Shown: positions 25,863-35,292, counted from the stretch's first letter. The stretch is DNA of 35,479 nucleotides from Formivibrio sp. (GCA_031291275.1 JARLJJ010000550.1:1-35479), one strand, 5' to 3'. Notes: a model not told the origin generated them from the sequence alone. A program made the numbers and translations.

Positions 25863-26576
25863 CTAAGTTTGCGGTTCATAGGAGAGACGGTCGGTTTTTA
25901 ACCAGGCCACACTCCACAACTGTGGCTGTCCCTCATAATCCCGGGAAAGCCTGGAAATCTGCAGCAATGGCTCGTTTAACTCCACATGCAACAGCCTGGC
26001 TTCGGTAATCGCTGCCGGCACAGCCCGGTAACGAACCGGATCATCCACCAAGCGGGCTCCATGACTTCGCCAGATCAATTCACGCAAATTGCCTTTCAAC
26101 TCACGAATTCGCCGCGTTTCCATCTCCGGCGAGAACGATTCAGGCAGTAGCATTTCTTCCACACCGACTGCATCGCCACCAACCCGCAACATCCGACGCA
26201 CCTGCCACAATGTCGCGCCACGACGCAATCCCAACATATCTGCAAATACCTCGCCAGCATGAATGCGTACACAGGAGATAAACTCAACCGTTGCATTCGA
26301 ACCGCCAGACTCTGCCAATGGAACGAAACGCGCGCACAACACATCGTCCCGCACGCCCGCCACAAAAGTCCCCACCCCTTGACGCCGATACAGCACATCT
26401 TCCGTCACCAGAGCATCCAAAGCTTTGCGCACCGTACCCTGACTGACTCCAAAACGACGCGCCAGATCATTCTCGCTAGGCAGCGAATCATCCGCCTGCC
26501 ATTCCCCGCCTTTGATAGCCACGAGAACTTCTTTTCGTACCTGTTGATATAACGGTTGAGCTGCCAGTTTTGCCAT
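25863..26576 (-). CDS. GntR-family (UTRA/HutC-type) transcriptional regulator
   Basis: A 237-residue regulator with an N-terminal winged helix-turn-helix (about 8-75: SLPSENDLARRFGVSQGTVRKALDAL, split by the recognition helix) and a C-terminal UTRA effector domain (about 90-235). It lies between divergent mdh and the sdhCDAB-gltA-suc operon, the usual site for a TCA regulator in betaproteobacteria. Two palindromes in its own upstream region are likely operators, so autoregulation plus control of mdh is inferred. The effector is unknown; a cycle intermediate or a propionate-pathway metabolite would be reasonable guesses. Confidence 0.88.
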   Translation of the reverse strand: MAKLAAQPLYQQVRKEVLVAIKGGEWQADDSLPSENDLARRFGVSQGTVRKALDALVTEDVLYRRQGVGTFVAGVRDDVLCARFVPLAESGGSNATVEFISCVRIHAGEVFADMLGLRRGATLWQVRRMLRVGGDAVGVEEMLLPESFSPEMETRRIRELKGNLRELIWRSHGARLVDDPVRYRAVPAAITEARLLHVELNEPLLQISRLSRDYEGQPQLWSVAWLKTDRLSYEPQT

Positions 26577-26608
26577 TTGTGTAACTTTTTACCATGTTAT
26601 TGAGAATC

Positions 26609-26637
26609 AGTCTAGCATAGTCTTATATAAGACAAAA
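26609..26637 (-). promoter_or_regulatory. Tentative promoter of the gntR regulator
   Basis: On the minus strand TTTTGT (26637-26632) and TAGACT (26614-26609) are spaced by 17 bases, 32 bases ahead of the gntR start. Both boxes are only partial matches to sigma-70 consensus. The 14-base palindrome falls in the spacer, a position suited to repression. Confidence 0.3.
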
Positions 26638-26646
26638 GATATCTTT
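26620..26646. promoter_or_regulatory. Two adjacent palindromes, likely GntR operator
   Basis: GTCTTATATAAGAC (26620-26633) is a perfect 14-base palindrome, and AAAGATATCTTT (26635-26646) a perfect 12-base palindrome, one base apart. They lie in the 215-base divergent region between gntR and mdh. GntR-family dimers bind such short symmetrical sites. No second copy of the 14-mer was seen upstream of sdhC or acnB. Confidence 0.55.
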
Positions 26647-26791
26647 CATCGGGAAAACCCTTACAGGATGTAAATGCGATCTGTTCGCAAAAGTGCTAGA
26701 CTTTGATCACAAGTGTTTCCGCAGCCCAATCACCGGCCTCGCATGCACTTTCCAAAAAGAACCAAACTTTAATCACTGGAGCCCATTCAAC

Positions 26792-27772
26792 ATGAAAAAA
26801 CCTGTTCGCGTAGCCGTAACCGGTGCTGCTGGCCAAATCGGCTACAGCCTGCTATTCCGTATTGCTTCCGGCGCCATGCTCGGACCAGACCAGCCGGTTA
26901 TCCTGCAACTCTTGGACATCACCCCATCCCTGCCCGCGCTGGCCGGCGTTGTGATGGAACTGGACGACTGTGCCTTCCCGCTACTGGCTGGCGTCGTGCA
27001 AACCGATGACCCCAAAGTCGCCTTCAAGGATGTCGACTACGCGCTATTGGTCGGCGCTCGCCCGCGCGGCCCAGGAATGGAACGCAAGGATCTGCTCGAA
27101 GCCAACGGCGCAATCTTCATCACTCAGGGCAAGGCACTCAATGACGTTGCCAGCCGCGATGTAAAAGTGCTGGTGGTTGGCAATCCAGCCAACACCAACG
27201 CTTACATTGCCATGAAGAACGCACCTGATCTGAATCCAGCCAATTTCACCGCCATGTTGCGCCTGGACCACAACCGCTCGCTGACACAGGTTGCACAGAA
27301 AGCCAGCGTTGCCGTAACTGACATCAAGAAAATGACCGTGTGGGGCAACCACTCTGCCACCCAATACCCGGACATCTTCCACGCCGAAATCAAAGGTCAG
27401 AATGCTGCGGCACTGATCAATGATCAAGCCTGGCTGGAATCCCAACTTATCCCGACCGTGCAGCAGCGCGGGGCCGCCGTTATCAAGGCACGCGGACTGT
27501 CATCTGCCGCGTCGGCTGCCAATGCAGCAATTGATCACATGCGCAGCTGGGCGCTCGGCACGGCAGAAGGTGACTGGGTCACGATGGGTATTCATGCAAC
27601 CGGCGAATACGGCATCAGCGACGTGATCTTCGGCTATCCGGTGACCTGCAAGAACGGCAAGTACGAAATCGTGAAAGGCTTGGAAATCAACGCCTTCAGC
27701 CGAACCAAGATGGATGCCTCACTCAAGGAACTGTGTGAAGAGCGAGATGCGATCAAGCATCTGCTGGGCTGA
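26792..27772 (+). CDS. mdh: Malate dehydrogenase
   Basis: A 326-residue NAD-dependent malate dehydrogenase of the cytosolic-like (MDH type 2) branch, oxidising malate to oxaloacetate. The NAD motif is [11 protein letters not shown] (11-21), substrate arginines are in [15 protein letters not shown] and RLDHNRS, and the catalytic His187 is in [11 protein letters not shown]. An in-frame ATG 33 codons upstream is rejected because the ATG at 26792 has GGAG before it and gives the family N-terminus. It is divergent from gntR and the TCA operon and closed by a strong terminator. Confidence 0.97.
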   Translation: MKKPVRVAVTGAAGQIGYSLLFRIASGAMLGPDQPVILQLLDITPSLPALAGVVMELDDCAFPLLAGVVQTDDPKVAFKDVDYALLVGARPRGPGMERKDLLEANGAIFITQGKALNDVASRDVKVLVVGNPANTNAYIAMKNAPDLNPANFTAMLRLDHNRSLTQVAQKASVAVTDIKKMTVWGNHSATQYPDIFHAEIKGQNAAALINDQAWLESQLIPTVQQRGAAVIKARGLSSAASAANAAIDHMRSWALGTAEGDWVTMGIHATGEYGISDVIFGYPVTCKNGKYEIVKGLEINAFSRTKMDASLKELCEERDAIKHLLG

Positions 27773-27812
27773 AACACTCTGCCGACAGGCAGTTTGTACC
27801 CGACCATATTTC

Positions 27813-27841
27813 AAACCCGCCTTAATCGAGGCGGGTTTTTT
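27813..27841 (+). terminator. mdh terminator
   Basis: The stem AAACCCGCC (27813-27821) pairs with GGCGGGTTT (27830-27838), with an 8-base loop and a T run to 27841. It lies 40 bases after the mdh stop. Confidence 0.88.
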
Positions 27842-28000
27842 ATGACCTCCACCCAGCACGTATTATAGGAAATCGGTTCAGCCACTTGTTTTCGGACGGA
27901 CACCATGAAGTCGATGCGCTGTCGTCTTGCGGATTCACGCTCCCTATCCGGAATAGGGTATCGTTTCAGACTGCATCCCGATTTAAGCAAAGAATCCCGT

Positions 28001-28933
28001 ATGGATATTCGTCAGTTGAAATACTTTATTGCCGTGGCCGAAGAACGGAATATCAGCCACGCAGCGGCGCGGCTGAATATTTCCCAACCACCCCTCACTC
28101 GGCACATCCAATCCTTGGAGGAAGAGCTGGGGGTACAGTTGCTTACACGTACAAACTGGGGGGTCGAACTCACTAAAGCAGGTGAATCACTGCTGAACCA
28201 CGCGCGCAATATCAAGACGCATATTGAATTGGCAACAGAGCAGGTACGCCGAGCCGGGAGTGGCCAGGAAGGACGTATTGACATTGGCATTTTCGGTTCT
28301 GCCATGCTCAATATTATCCCTTTGATTTTGAATGACTTTGTTGAAACACATCCTGATGTAAAAGTGGTTCTGCATAGTGCCCCCAGAGGGCAGCAAATCG
28401 AGGCATTGCATCAAGGGCGCATCCTCATTGCCTTTGACCGCTATCTACCGGAATCCACGGAATTACAGATCGAACTAGTTGGAAGAGAACCAATCCTGGT
28501 TGCCCTTAATCAACGAAATCACCTTTCAACTCAACAAACTATTGATATTGAAGATTTGCGTAACGAACCGCTGATCGGGGAGAAGGATTCCAGCGTCTTT
28601 TCCGCAGCACAAGCCCTCTTCAGGCATCACGGCTTTGAACCTCTCATAGTGCAAAAAGCCGTCGACATGATCTCTGCCGCCGTGATGGTTGCTGGCGGAT
28701 TTGGCAGCGCACTGGTCCCGGAATCTGTACAAAACCTGCAATTGCCAAATGTGGTTTATCGCCCGCTAGTCAGCGAAGTCGACTCCCTGATCAACCTGCA
28801 TTGCGCCTACCGAAAAGACGAGCAATCCCCATTGCTGGCGGCATTACTGGAAAAAGTTCACGCCTACCGCACCAGAAACCAAGTTGCCAGCCAACTCGCA
28901 TTAAAAACACCACCCGAGCAAGATGCTTCCTGA
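28001..28933 (+). CDS. LysR-family transcriptional regulator
   Basis: A 310-residue LysR regulator with an N-terminal winged helix-turn-helix (about 1-62: MDIRQLKYFIAVAEERNISH, ISQPPLTRHIQSLEEELG) and a periplasmic-binding-like effector domain (about 90-295). The helix-turn-helix resembles the CatR/BenM branch, whose members sense aromatic or dicarboxylic acids, but the effector here cannot be told. The frame extends 32 codons upstream; the ATG at 28001 gives the family start, though its ribosome site is weak. It has no divergent partner gene, so its target is unclear. Confidence 0.88.
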   Translation: MDIRQLKYFIAVAEERNISHAAARLNISQPPLTRHIQSLEEELGVQLLTRTNWGVELTKAGESLLNHARNIKTHIELATEQVRRAGSGQEGRIDIGIFGSAMLNIIPLILNDFVETHPDVKVVLHSAPRGQQIEALHQGRILIAFDRYLPESTELQIELVGREPILVALNQRNHLSTQQTIDIEDLRNEPLIGEKDSSVFSAAQALFRHHGFEPLIVQKAVDMISAAVMVAGGFGSALVPESVQNLQLPNVVYRPLVSEVDSLINLHCAYRKDEQSPLLAALLEKVHAYRTRNQVASQLALKTPPEQDAS

Positions 28934-29162
28934 TTGTTTATTTTGCTATGCCCATAAGGTATTTCGCCATAACAAAAAATGTATTAGACGCCCACCTTTG
29001 CGCTAGCCAATACTAGGAACAATAAAAATTTTCCATTTCGATATGTAAATTCTTAACAATGGAAAATCAATTCAAACAGACAACAGATAAATACATTTTG
29101 TTGCAACCAGCAATACAAGTCACGCAGAGCAAGATTCAACACTCACCTTTATCGGGAATATC

Positions 29163-29597
29163 ATGAAAAATCTACACTCCACTCAAGAGTCTACCCTGAT
29201 CATTGCCGAGATTGTCTGTGACCGCTGCGGAATCACCATGCCCGCCGAATCAGCCGAATTTCACTCTGCATTATCCGTGAACCAATATTGCGAGGGGAAA
29301 TCCGTTTTCGGCGAAGGGAAATTGCTGCGTATTGATTTGTGCCCGAACTGCATCCAAGAAACGCTGGGGCCATGGCTCAGGGTTATCGAGCCAATTGCCA
29401 ACAGTCAGATTCAGCGCATGACGGAATTTATCCTTAAAATTCAGGACTCATTCGCCAATGACCAGACAGCCATTGATACCTGGCTGGATACCGAATGCTC
29501 AGGATTAGGCGGGGAATCCCCACATGCCTTCCTGGAAAGAACCGGGGAAACTGAACCCATTGTGCAACTACTGCGCACAAGCAGCCTTACCCATTAA
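29163..29597 (+). CDS. Small two-CxxC protein with MbcA/ParS-like C-terminus
   Basis: A 144-residue cytoplasmic protein. The N-terminal half has two CxxC pairs, Cys19/Cys22 (CDRCG) and Cys60/Cys63 (LCPNC), around a SVFGEG strand, which should form a zinc site. The C-terminal third (about 102-138: AIDTWLDTECSGLGGESPHA, then EPIVQLLRTS) resembles the Xre/MbcA/ParS toxin-binding domain (DUF2384), with a helix, a GG turn and a last amphipathic helix. No toxin gene of the RES type is adjacent. It stands alone, after 229 AT-rich bases with nothing recognisable. Function not known; the domain match is by eye. Confidence 0.7.
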   Translation: MKNLHSTQESTLIIAEIVCDRCGITMPAESAEFHSALSVNQYCEGKSVFGEGKLLRIDLCPNCIQETLGPWLRVIEPIANSQIQRMTEFILKIQDSFANDQTAIDTWLDTECSGLGGESPHAFLERTGETEPIVQLLRTSSLTH

Positions 29598-29719
29598 AAC
29601 CGAACAGGATTCACGCATCAAAGCAGTTATTTCAATTACGCGATTTTTGCAAATAACGAATACGTTCATTCATCCGTCATTACTCTCGCCAATGCCGGTT
29701 TTAAATCCCAATTCAAAAA

Positions 29720-30751
29720 TCAATACGCATCCGGATTACGACCAGACTCTGCTGACAATTCCCGTTTAAGTTCGTCTGGAATATTGGAAAGCACTATCGT
29801 GTCGTTCTTGCGATTGTAGATCACATCGCCCGAACGCAAGCTACTGCGATTAAATTCTAGCTTCCAGTTCGGCGCAGCCGCCTTGAAACGAAGCAATGGG
29901 CGAATTGCGCGCCGGTCGGGAACAACTCCGCCTGTCAAATTCAGGCTTTCATCTGTCAGCACAGCACGCAACGCATCAGGAGACTCTGGACAAAGATGCT
30001 CGACCACACCATCGACACTCCAGGGCAGATCGTTTTCACCCATTTCGTCCAGCATCGCATGTGCACCTTCAAATAACTGACCACGTGCCTCTGGCTCCAG
30101 ATGCTGCGATTCGGCAAATTGCTCCAACCCGCGAATCAGTTTTTGGGTTTCTTTCAACGCTGCAACGACATCGTTGCAGCCCAGGAAAAGTTTAAAATAC
30201 TGGGCCACATCGCCCCGACCTTTCAAAAAGCTGATGTAGCGCCCGGCATCATGTTGCCATGCAGCAAGATCAATTCGCCCTGCCACGCGCAGATTAGCCA
30301 GGTCCAGATAAGAACGGTCAACCATTTCCAGATCATTGGTCATTGCAGAACCTACGGCTTCTGCAATCATGGCCACGAGCAGAAAATCGGAATCGACACT
30401 CTGGCGCACACGGGTAAACACCACAAAGCCGCCAGTCGCCAGCGATTCACTCTGCACCTGAGTCTGGAGATGCTCCATCATTTGACGCGTCAGCGTGCAA
30501 AAATCGATCTCGCCATCTATCACATGCTGGCGCAACAAGCGCTGCACAGGAAATTGCACTTCATCCTCTTCAAACTTGCCATAACCCTTGCCAGCTCGGG
30601 CGCTATACAAATCGCACAAAGCGTCAACCAAGCGCCGGCTGGCAGGACTGATAGCCAGTTCAGCCGCGCGCAGCTCCAGCTGAGCGGAGCCCTCATGGGG
30701 TTCTTTACACAGTTTATGAATGATGAGTTGCAATGAAGGGATTTGAGTCAT
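29720..30751 (-). CDS. yejK: Nucleoid-associated protein YejK/NdpA
   Basis: A 343-residue member of the YejK/NdpA (37-kDa nucleoid-associated) family; E. coli YejK has 335. The family is recognised from its overall pattern: an N-terminal [27 protein letters not shown] segment (split here), FVVFTRV near residue 110, a central [14 protein letters not shown] stretch and [18 protein letters not shown]. It binds double-stranded DNA as part of the nucleoid. Its precise role is unknown. It is divergent from dapA and stands alone on its strand. Confidence 0.85.
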   Translation of the reverse strand: MTQIPSLQLIIHKLCKEPHEGSAQLELRAAELAISPASRRLVDALCDLYSARAGKGYGKFEEDEVQFPVQRLLRQHVIDGEIDFCTLTRQMMEHLQTQVQSESLATGGFVVFTRVRQSVDSDFLLVAMIAEAVGSAMTNDLEMVDRSYLDLANLRVAGRIDLAAWQHDAGRYISFLKGRGDVAQYFKLFLGCNDVVAALKETQKLIRGLEQFAESQHLEPEARGQLFEGAHAMLDEMGENDLPWSVDGVVEHLCPESPDALRAVLTDESLNLTGGVVPDRRAIRPLLRFKAAAPNWKLEFNRSSLRSGDVIYNRKNDTIVLSNIPDELKRELSAESGRNPDAY

Positions 30752-30928
30752 GGCTATTCTTTTACGAAGTTAGGGCACGCGCAGAGCGAAGGGGTGCAAG
30801 TCTGCCACAGAATGCCGAACACTTCCGAGCAGGTAACTTTTAGTCTCCAACAAAAAGCCACATTCCCCCCTCTCCCCTGTTCGGTTAGAATTACAAACTC
30901 AAGATTATTCATATGGAAATATCCTCCC

Positions 30929-31804
30929 ATGCTGACCGGTAGCCTCGTTGCAATTGCCACACCCATGTTCGAAAACGGTGACCTGGATTTTGCACGCCTG
31001 AAAAAACTCGTCGATTGGCATATTGAGCAGGGGACGGACGGGATTGTGGCCGTAGGCACCACGGGCGAATCGCCCACGGTGGGCGTGGATGAGCACCTCG
31101 AAATCATCCGTGTGGTCATCGAACAGACTGCGGGGCGCGTTCCGGTCATCGCCGGCACCGGCGCCAATTCGACGCGCGAAGCGATTCACCTGACCGAACG
31201 GGCCAAGTCTATCGGGGCTGACTATGCACTGTCAGTCGTTCCGTATTACAACAAGCCCACCCAGGAAGGCTTGTATCAACACTTCAAGACCATTTCCGAA
31301 GCCGTGGATATCCCGGTCATTCTCTACAACGTACCGGGCCGCACCAGCTGCGATCTTGCCAACGACACCGTGCTGCGTCTGGCTGAACTGCGCAATATCG
31401 TCGGCATCAAGGATGCCACCGGCAATATTGATCGCGCCGTCGACCTGATCAGCCGCGCACCGGCCAATTTCACGCTGTTGTCCGGCGATGATGCAACTAC
31501 CTTGGCTTTCATCCTGCTCGGTGGCCACGGTACCATCTCGGTCACTGCCAATGTGGCCCCGCGCCTCATGCATGAAATGTGCAACCTGGCACGTCAGGGC
31601 AATATCCGCGAAGCACGCATCATCAATGATCGACTTCAGCACTTGCATCGCAACCTGTTTATTGAAGCCAATCCTATTCCGGTAAAGTGGGCATTGGCCG
31701 AATTGGGGCACATTGACAAAGGCATTCGCCTGCCCCTGACCTGGCTCACGGAAACTCACCATCAAGCAGTAAAGAAAGCCCTGACGCAAGCAGGTCTGTG
31801 CTGA
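30929..31804 (+). CDS. dapA: 4-Hydroxy-tetrahydrodipicolinate synthase
   Basis: A 291-residue aldolase-fold enzyme that condenses pyruvate with aspartate semialdehyde in the lysine/diaminopimelate pathway. The Schiff-base Lys161 is in GIKDATGN, Tyr133 and Arg138 are in YNVPGRTS, and the GTTGESPT substrate loop is at 43-50, all at E. coli DapA positions. The frame is open 62 codons upstream, but the ATG at 30929 gives the standard start; the ribosome site is weak. A TAGAAT box at 30886 could be its -10. bamC follows after 63 bases, the conserved dapA-bamC order. Confidence 0.96.
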   Translation: MLTGSLVAIATPMFENGDLDFARLKKLVDWHIEQGTDGIVAVGTTGESPTVGVDEHLEIIRVVIEQTAGRVPVIAGTGANSTREAIHLTERAKSIGADYALSVVPYYNKPTQEGLYQHFKTISEAVDIPVILYNVPGRTSCDLANDTVLRLAELRNIVGIKDATGNIDRAVDLISRAPANFTLLSGDDATTLAFILLGGHGTISVTANVAPRLMHEMCNLARQGNIREARIINDRLQHLHRNLFIEANPIPVKWALAELGHIDKGIRLPLTWLTETHHQAVKKALTQAGLC

Positions 31805-31867
31805 TTTGTAGGCAAATACTCCTGCATGTCTGTCACGATTACCCCATAATCCGATTTACTCAACAAG

Positions 31868-33010
31868 ATGCGCCACACAATGAAAGCACTCCGACTTGTA
31901 CCAATTGCCCTTGCCTTGCTGGTCGCTGGTTGCACTACCGATGAGCTGTTGTTGCAGCGTCGCGTGGATTACCGCTCCGGCAGCGATAACCTCTCCAAAA
32001 ACCCGCTAGAGGTACCGCCAGATTTAACCTCCCCATCCAACAATCCAGCGTTCAACATGCCCAACCGCGCGGTTCTGGCGACGGCAAGTTCGCCTGTTGC
32101 TTCGCAGGTACTGCCAGACAACGCCAAGGCCAAACTGGTTAGTGCAGGCGGTCAACGCTGGTTGGTGGTACATGGAAAACCAGAAAAACTTTGGGGTGAA
32201 ATTCGTGAGTTCTGGATTGCCAATGGCTTTATCCTGACCGTGGATAATGCTGCGTCCGGCATCATGGAAACCGATTGGCTGGAAAATCGCGCAAAGTTAC
32301 CTCAAGACACCTTGACACGTATGCTCAACAAAATTTCCAGCCGCTTTGCTTCTACCGGTGAGCTCGATAAATTCCGGACCCGGCTTGAGCGCGGGAGCGA
32401 ACCGGATACCACTGAAATTTTCATTTCGCACCAAGGCATGACGGAAGCCTATCGCAACGATGGCAGCACGCAAACTCGCAACCAGGATGCCGTTGCTGAC
32501 ACCATCTGGGTTCCACGTCCCAATGATCCTGAACTTGAAGCAGAAATGGATGCGTTGTTACTGCAGCATTTCGGCATGGATCAGCAAACAGCACAAGGTA
32601 TCACCAAGGCGCCGGTCGAAGAACTCACCAAAGCGGATCTCGTCACCCTGCCAAGCGGTGGGAAAGCTATCAATATCGTCGATTCCTATGATCGTGCTTG
32701 GCGCCGTACCGGTTTGGCGCTGGAGCGCATCGGTTTTGTAATTTCCGACCGCGACCGCACTCAAGGTACCTATTACGTGCGCCGTGCCGAAACCGATATT
32801 GGCAAGGAAGAAAACACCAGCTTCATGTCGAAACTGGCTTTCTGGCGCAAGAGCGAGGCACAAAAGAAGGTCGAGGCACAGCAGCAGGAATATATCGTCC
32901 AGCTCAAGCAGCAGACCAACCAAACGGTTCTCACGCTTCAACCCAAGGGCAAAGCGGATGCTGCATTGGAACAACAACTGATGGATGGCTTGCTCAAGCA
33001 ACTCAAATAA
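31868..33010 (+). CDS. bamC: Outer-membrane assembly lipoprotein BamC
   Basis: A 380-residue lipoprotein of the BAM complex, which inserts beta-barrel proteins into the outer membrane. The signal peptide ends in the lipobox LVAGC with Cys22 as lipid anchor. An unstructured proline-rich stretch (about 45-70, EVPPDLTSPS) follows; in E. coli this part binds BamD. Two helix-grip domains come next (about 95-220 and 250-345). The C-terminus is Gln/Lys-rich. The position after dapA matches E. coli dapA-bamC. The ATG at 31880 is an alternative start. Confidence 0.92.
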   Translation: MRHTMKALRLVPIALALLVAGCTTDELLLQRRVDYRSGSDNLSKNPLEVPPDLTSPSNNPAFNMPNRAVLATASSPVASQVLPDNAKAKLVSAGGQRWLVVHGKPEKLWGEIREFWIANGFILTVDNAASGIMETDWLENRAKLPQDTLTRMLNKISSRFASTGELDKFRTRLERGSEPDTTEIFISHQGMTEAYRNDGSTQTRNQDAVADTIWVPRPNDPELEAEMDALLLQHFGMDQQTAQGITKAPVEELTKADLVTLPSGGKAINIVDSYDRAWRRTGLALERIGFVISDRDRTQGTYYVRRAETDIGKEENTSFMSKLAFWRKSEAQKKVEAQQQEYIVQLKQQTNQTVLTLQPKGKADAALEQQLMDGLLKQLK

Positions 33011-33033
33011 GCCTGATTGACAGCGGTGCAAAC

Positions 33034-33063
33034 AAAAGGCGATGCTCTTCAGCATCGCCTTTT
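33034..33063. terminator. Bidirectional terminator between bamC and the DHDPS-like gene
   Basis: A perfect 13-base-pair stem, AAAAGGCGATGCT (33034-33046) with AGCATCGCCTTTT (33051-33063), has a 4-base loop. It ends in T's in both directions and lies between two convergent genes, 23 bases after bamC. Confidence 0.9.
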
Positions 33064-33087
33064 TACTGCCCAACTAAAAACTTCTAT

Positions 33088-34020
33088 TTAAAGTGCGGCG
33101 ATTTTTGCTCGCATTGCTTCTGTACCGCTCACTACCTTGTCGAGGATGGCATCCAATGCCCAAAATCGTTCGCGCACATCAAATGTGATCGTTCGGCTCT
33201 TGATCGATGCAAAGGTTCCGATGCGCTGGTGGTACATCTTCGCCAGAACAGGGTAACCAAATGCTTCGGAAAGCGCCGCCAGCACCAGGAACGTAGCAAC
33301 TTCCTCAGCAAGTTCAGGGTGTTTTGTCCCCGAGGTGTACAACCACTTGTAAAGATCGGGGTGGAAGTTGGTAAAAACCCCATTGAAACCGCGCGATCCA
33401 GCCTTCATTGCGTCATAAGCAATGGCCGCATTGGCATTTAGAATGGCAAATGGCGTACCAGCCGTCATAGCCACGCGACGTTTCACCGTTTCCAGATCAC
33501 AGGAAACATCCTTCAAAAGGACAAAGCGTTCGCTATCGATACAGAAGCGCAGTTCGTCATCGCTCAACATGCGGCGATATGGCGCCGGGCACTCGTACAA
33601 CCCCAATGGAATATCTTTAGGCAGACGATCTAGCAGCCATGTCAGATTACCCTTGAAGGTCTCGCTGCCGCGGTTTTTAGGGTCAAGGTGATTGGTGACC
33701 AACACTACGCCATCGGCACCGGTATTCACAGCTGCAGTCAATTCTTCCAGCTGGCTATACGGATCATCACTGATATGGCCAGACACCACGACAGGAACGC
33801 GCCCAGCTGCCTGTTTAACTACAAATTTACCAAGCGCAGCCCGCTCTTCGATCGAGAGGAATTGCATCTCGCTGGACTGGCACACCGCAAACAACGCATC
33901 AGAACCATTGGCGATATACCATTCAATCAAGCGCTCTAGGCCGGCATAATCAATTGCACCCGCCTCTGTAAACGGCGTAATCATCACCGGGATGATCCCT
34001 TCAATTTTTTTTGTAGCCAT
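33088..34020 (-). CDS. DHDPS/NAL-family lyase of unknown substrate
   Basis: A 310-residue TIM-barrel enzyme of the dihydrodipicolinate synthase/N-acetylneuraminate lyase family. The Schiff-base lysine is Lys170 in FVLLKDVS and the likely catalytic tyrosine Tyr142 in LGLYECPAPYRR. The substrate loop, GTTGE in DapA, is CQSSE here (47-51), and YNVPGR is YECPAP. It is therefore not a second DapA, and probably a 2-oxo-acid aldolase or dehydratase. The in-frame extension to 34089 is rejected because the ATG at 34020 gives the family N-terminus and GGGGAAA precedes it. It is divergent from ribokinase, hinting at sugar or sugar-acid use. Confidence 0.82.
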   Translation of the reverse strand: MATKKIEGIIPVMITPFTEAGAIDYAGLERLIEWYIANGSDALFAVCQSSEMQFLSIEERAALGKFVVKQAAGRVPVVVSGHISDDPYSQLEELTAAVNTGADGVVLVTNHLDPKNRGSETFKGNLTWLLDRLPKDIPLGLYECPAPYRRMLSDDELRFCIDSERFVLLKDVSCDLETVKRRVAMTAGTPFAILNANAAIAYDAMKAGSRGFNGVFTNFHPDLYKWLYTSGTKHPELAEEVATFLVLAALSEAFGYPVLAKMYHQRIGTFASIKSRTITFDVRERFWALDAILDKVVSGTEAMRAKIAAL

Positions 34021-34090
34021 TTTCCCCAAACCCCATCCATTAGATCGACAGATCACTTGGGGCAGTACGCACCAAGCACGAAAAATCAAA

Positions 34091-34106
34091 GCTAAAACGT
34101 ATCAGC
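34091..34106. promoter_or_regulatory. Possible LacI-type operator
   Basis: GCTAAAACGTATCAGC is a 16-base imperfect inverted repeat (6 of 8 positions) with a central CG, the shape of LacI/RbsR operators. It lies 70 bases before the DHDPS-like gene and 212 before rbsK. The remaining bases of this 298-base divergent gap hold nothing I can name. No LacI-family gene is in the window. Confidence 0.25.
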
Positions 34107-34318
34107 AGTGGTAAATATTAGTACAGAGCTCCATGTACTACAAGACCGCTTACACAAACAGACGCCATATAACCTTGCATTGTGTAGTCACGAAAACGAA
34201 ACAACATTTTCTGGACATCAGCAATTTACTCGGTATAGACTGAGCTTGCTGAGCACGTTTTAGTTAATCGTGACCAATGAATGACTAGGCATGCATAAAC
34301 AACACAAGGACAGGCAGC

Positions 34319-35227
34319 ATGAACAAGGTTTTAGTGGTCGGAAGCATCAATATGGACTTGGTCGTTGAAACCGACAAGGTTCCAGACTTGGGCGAAACAC
34401 TACTTGGCCAACATTTCAACACACACCCAGGCGGAAAAGGTGCGAACCAAGCCGTCGCCGCCAGCCGACTTGGGGCACAAGTAACGTTAATTGGCTGTGT
34501 CGGCAATGACACCTTCGGCGCAGACCTGCTCTCCGGACTCAAGCAAGAAAATATCAATACCCAATTTATTCGCATCACCGACCAAGCAGCCACAGGCATC
34601 GCTCTTATTACGGTCAGCCAGTCAGAAAACGCCATCATTGTTGTTCCTGGGGCCAATCATATCTTGTCGCCCGCGGACATATACGCAGCAGAATCCGCCT
34701 TTATCGAAGCTGACGTCGTACTATCCCAATTGGAAGTCACACTCCCCGTGATCCAGGCCGCGGCCGAAATCGCCGCACGACACAACAAGCCTTTTTTGCT
34801 TAATCCGGCACCAGCAGCGCCATTGCCGGACAGTATTTTACAAAACACCGCGCTACTTACCCCCAATGAACACGAGCTGGCCATTGTTTTCTCCACGACA
34901 GCAGAGACATGGCAAGAAACATTGCAAAAGCACCCCGCTAAAGTAGTCATGACCCATGGCCGTCACGGCGCGTGGTTCACAAATACTGCGGGTGAACTAC
35001 AGCACCAACCCGGTATTCCCGTGCGTGCGGTAGACACCACGGGGGCCGGCGATACTTTTAACGGTACGCTGGCTGCATTTTGGGGCATGGATATGGGTGA
35101 AATTTGCCGTTTGGCTTGCGCTGCTGGCGCATTGTCAGTCACGCGCCCGGGTGCACAAGGCGGGATGCCAACCCACAAAGAACTGTTTGATTTTCTGGCT
35201 GCACTCAACGCCGATAAACCCGCGTAA
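34319..35227 (+). CDS. rbsK: Ribokinase (PfkB family)
   Basis: A 302-residue cytoplasmic kinase that phosphorylates ribose to ribose 5-phosphate. PfkB signature 1 is HPGGKGANQAVAASRLGA (36-53), with the N-terminal substrate motif GSINMDLV. Signature 2 is DTTGAGDTFNG (239-249), in which Asp245 is the catalytic base. Length fits RbsK (E. coli 309). No ribose transporter is next to it within the window. Other sugars or nucleosides cannot be excluded, but the close match to ribokinase motifs supports the name. Confidence 0.88.
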   Translation: MNKVLVVGSINMDLVVETDKVPDLGETLLGQHFNTHPGGKGANQAVAASRLGAQVTLIGCVGNDTFGADLLSGLKQENINTQFIRITDQAATGIALITVSQSENAIIVVPGANHILSPADIYAAESAFIEADVVLSQLEVTLPVIQAAAEIAARHNKPFLLNPAPAAPLPDSILQNTALLTPNEHELAIVFSTTAETWQETLQKHPAKVVMTHGRHGAWFTNTAGELQHQPGIPVRAVDTTGAGDTFNGTLAAFWGMDMGEICRLACAAGALSVTRPGAQGGMPTHKELFDFLAALNADKPA

Positions 35228-35254
35228 TTGTGGTTGATGTCATTGAATAAGATT

Positions 35255-35292
35255 TCCGGCTCACTATGACTCTCGTCTTAATTGGAGCCGGA
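35255..35292 (+). terminator. Hairpin after rbsK
   Basis: TCCGGCTC (35255-35262) pairs perfectly with GAGCCGGA (35285-35292) across a 22-base loop, 27 bases after the rbsK stop. No T run follows, so it may be a weak terminator or a leader structure of the next gene. Confidence 0.3.

Noticed and set aside
26693..26791. Upstream in-frame ATG for mdh
   Set aside because: It has no ribosome site and adds a non-homologous tail; the later ATG gives the Rossmann start.
34251..34276. A second LacI-like site near CACGTTTTAGTTAATCGTG
   Set aside because: The two halves match at too few positions and the centre does not fit a LacI operator.
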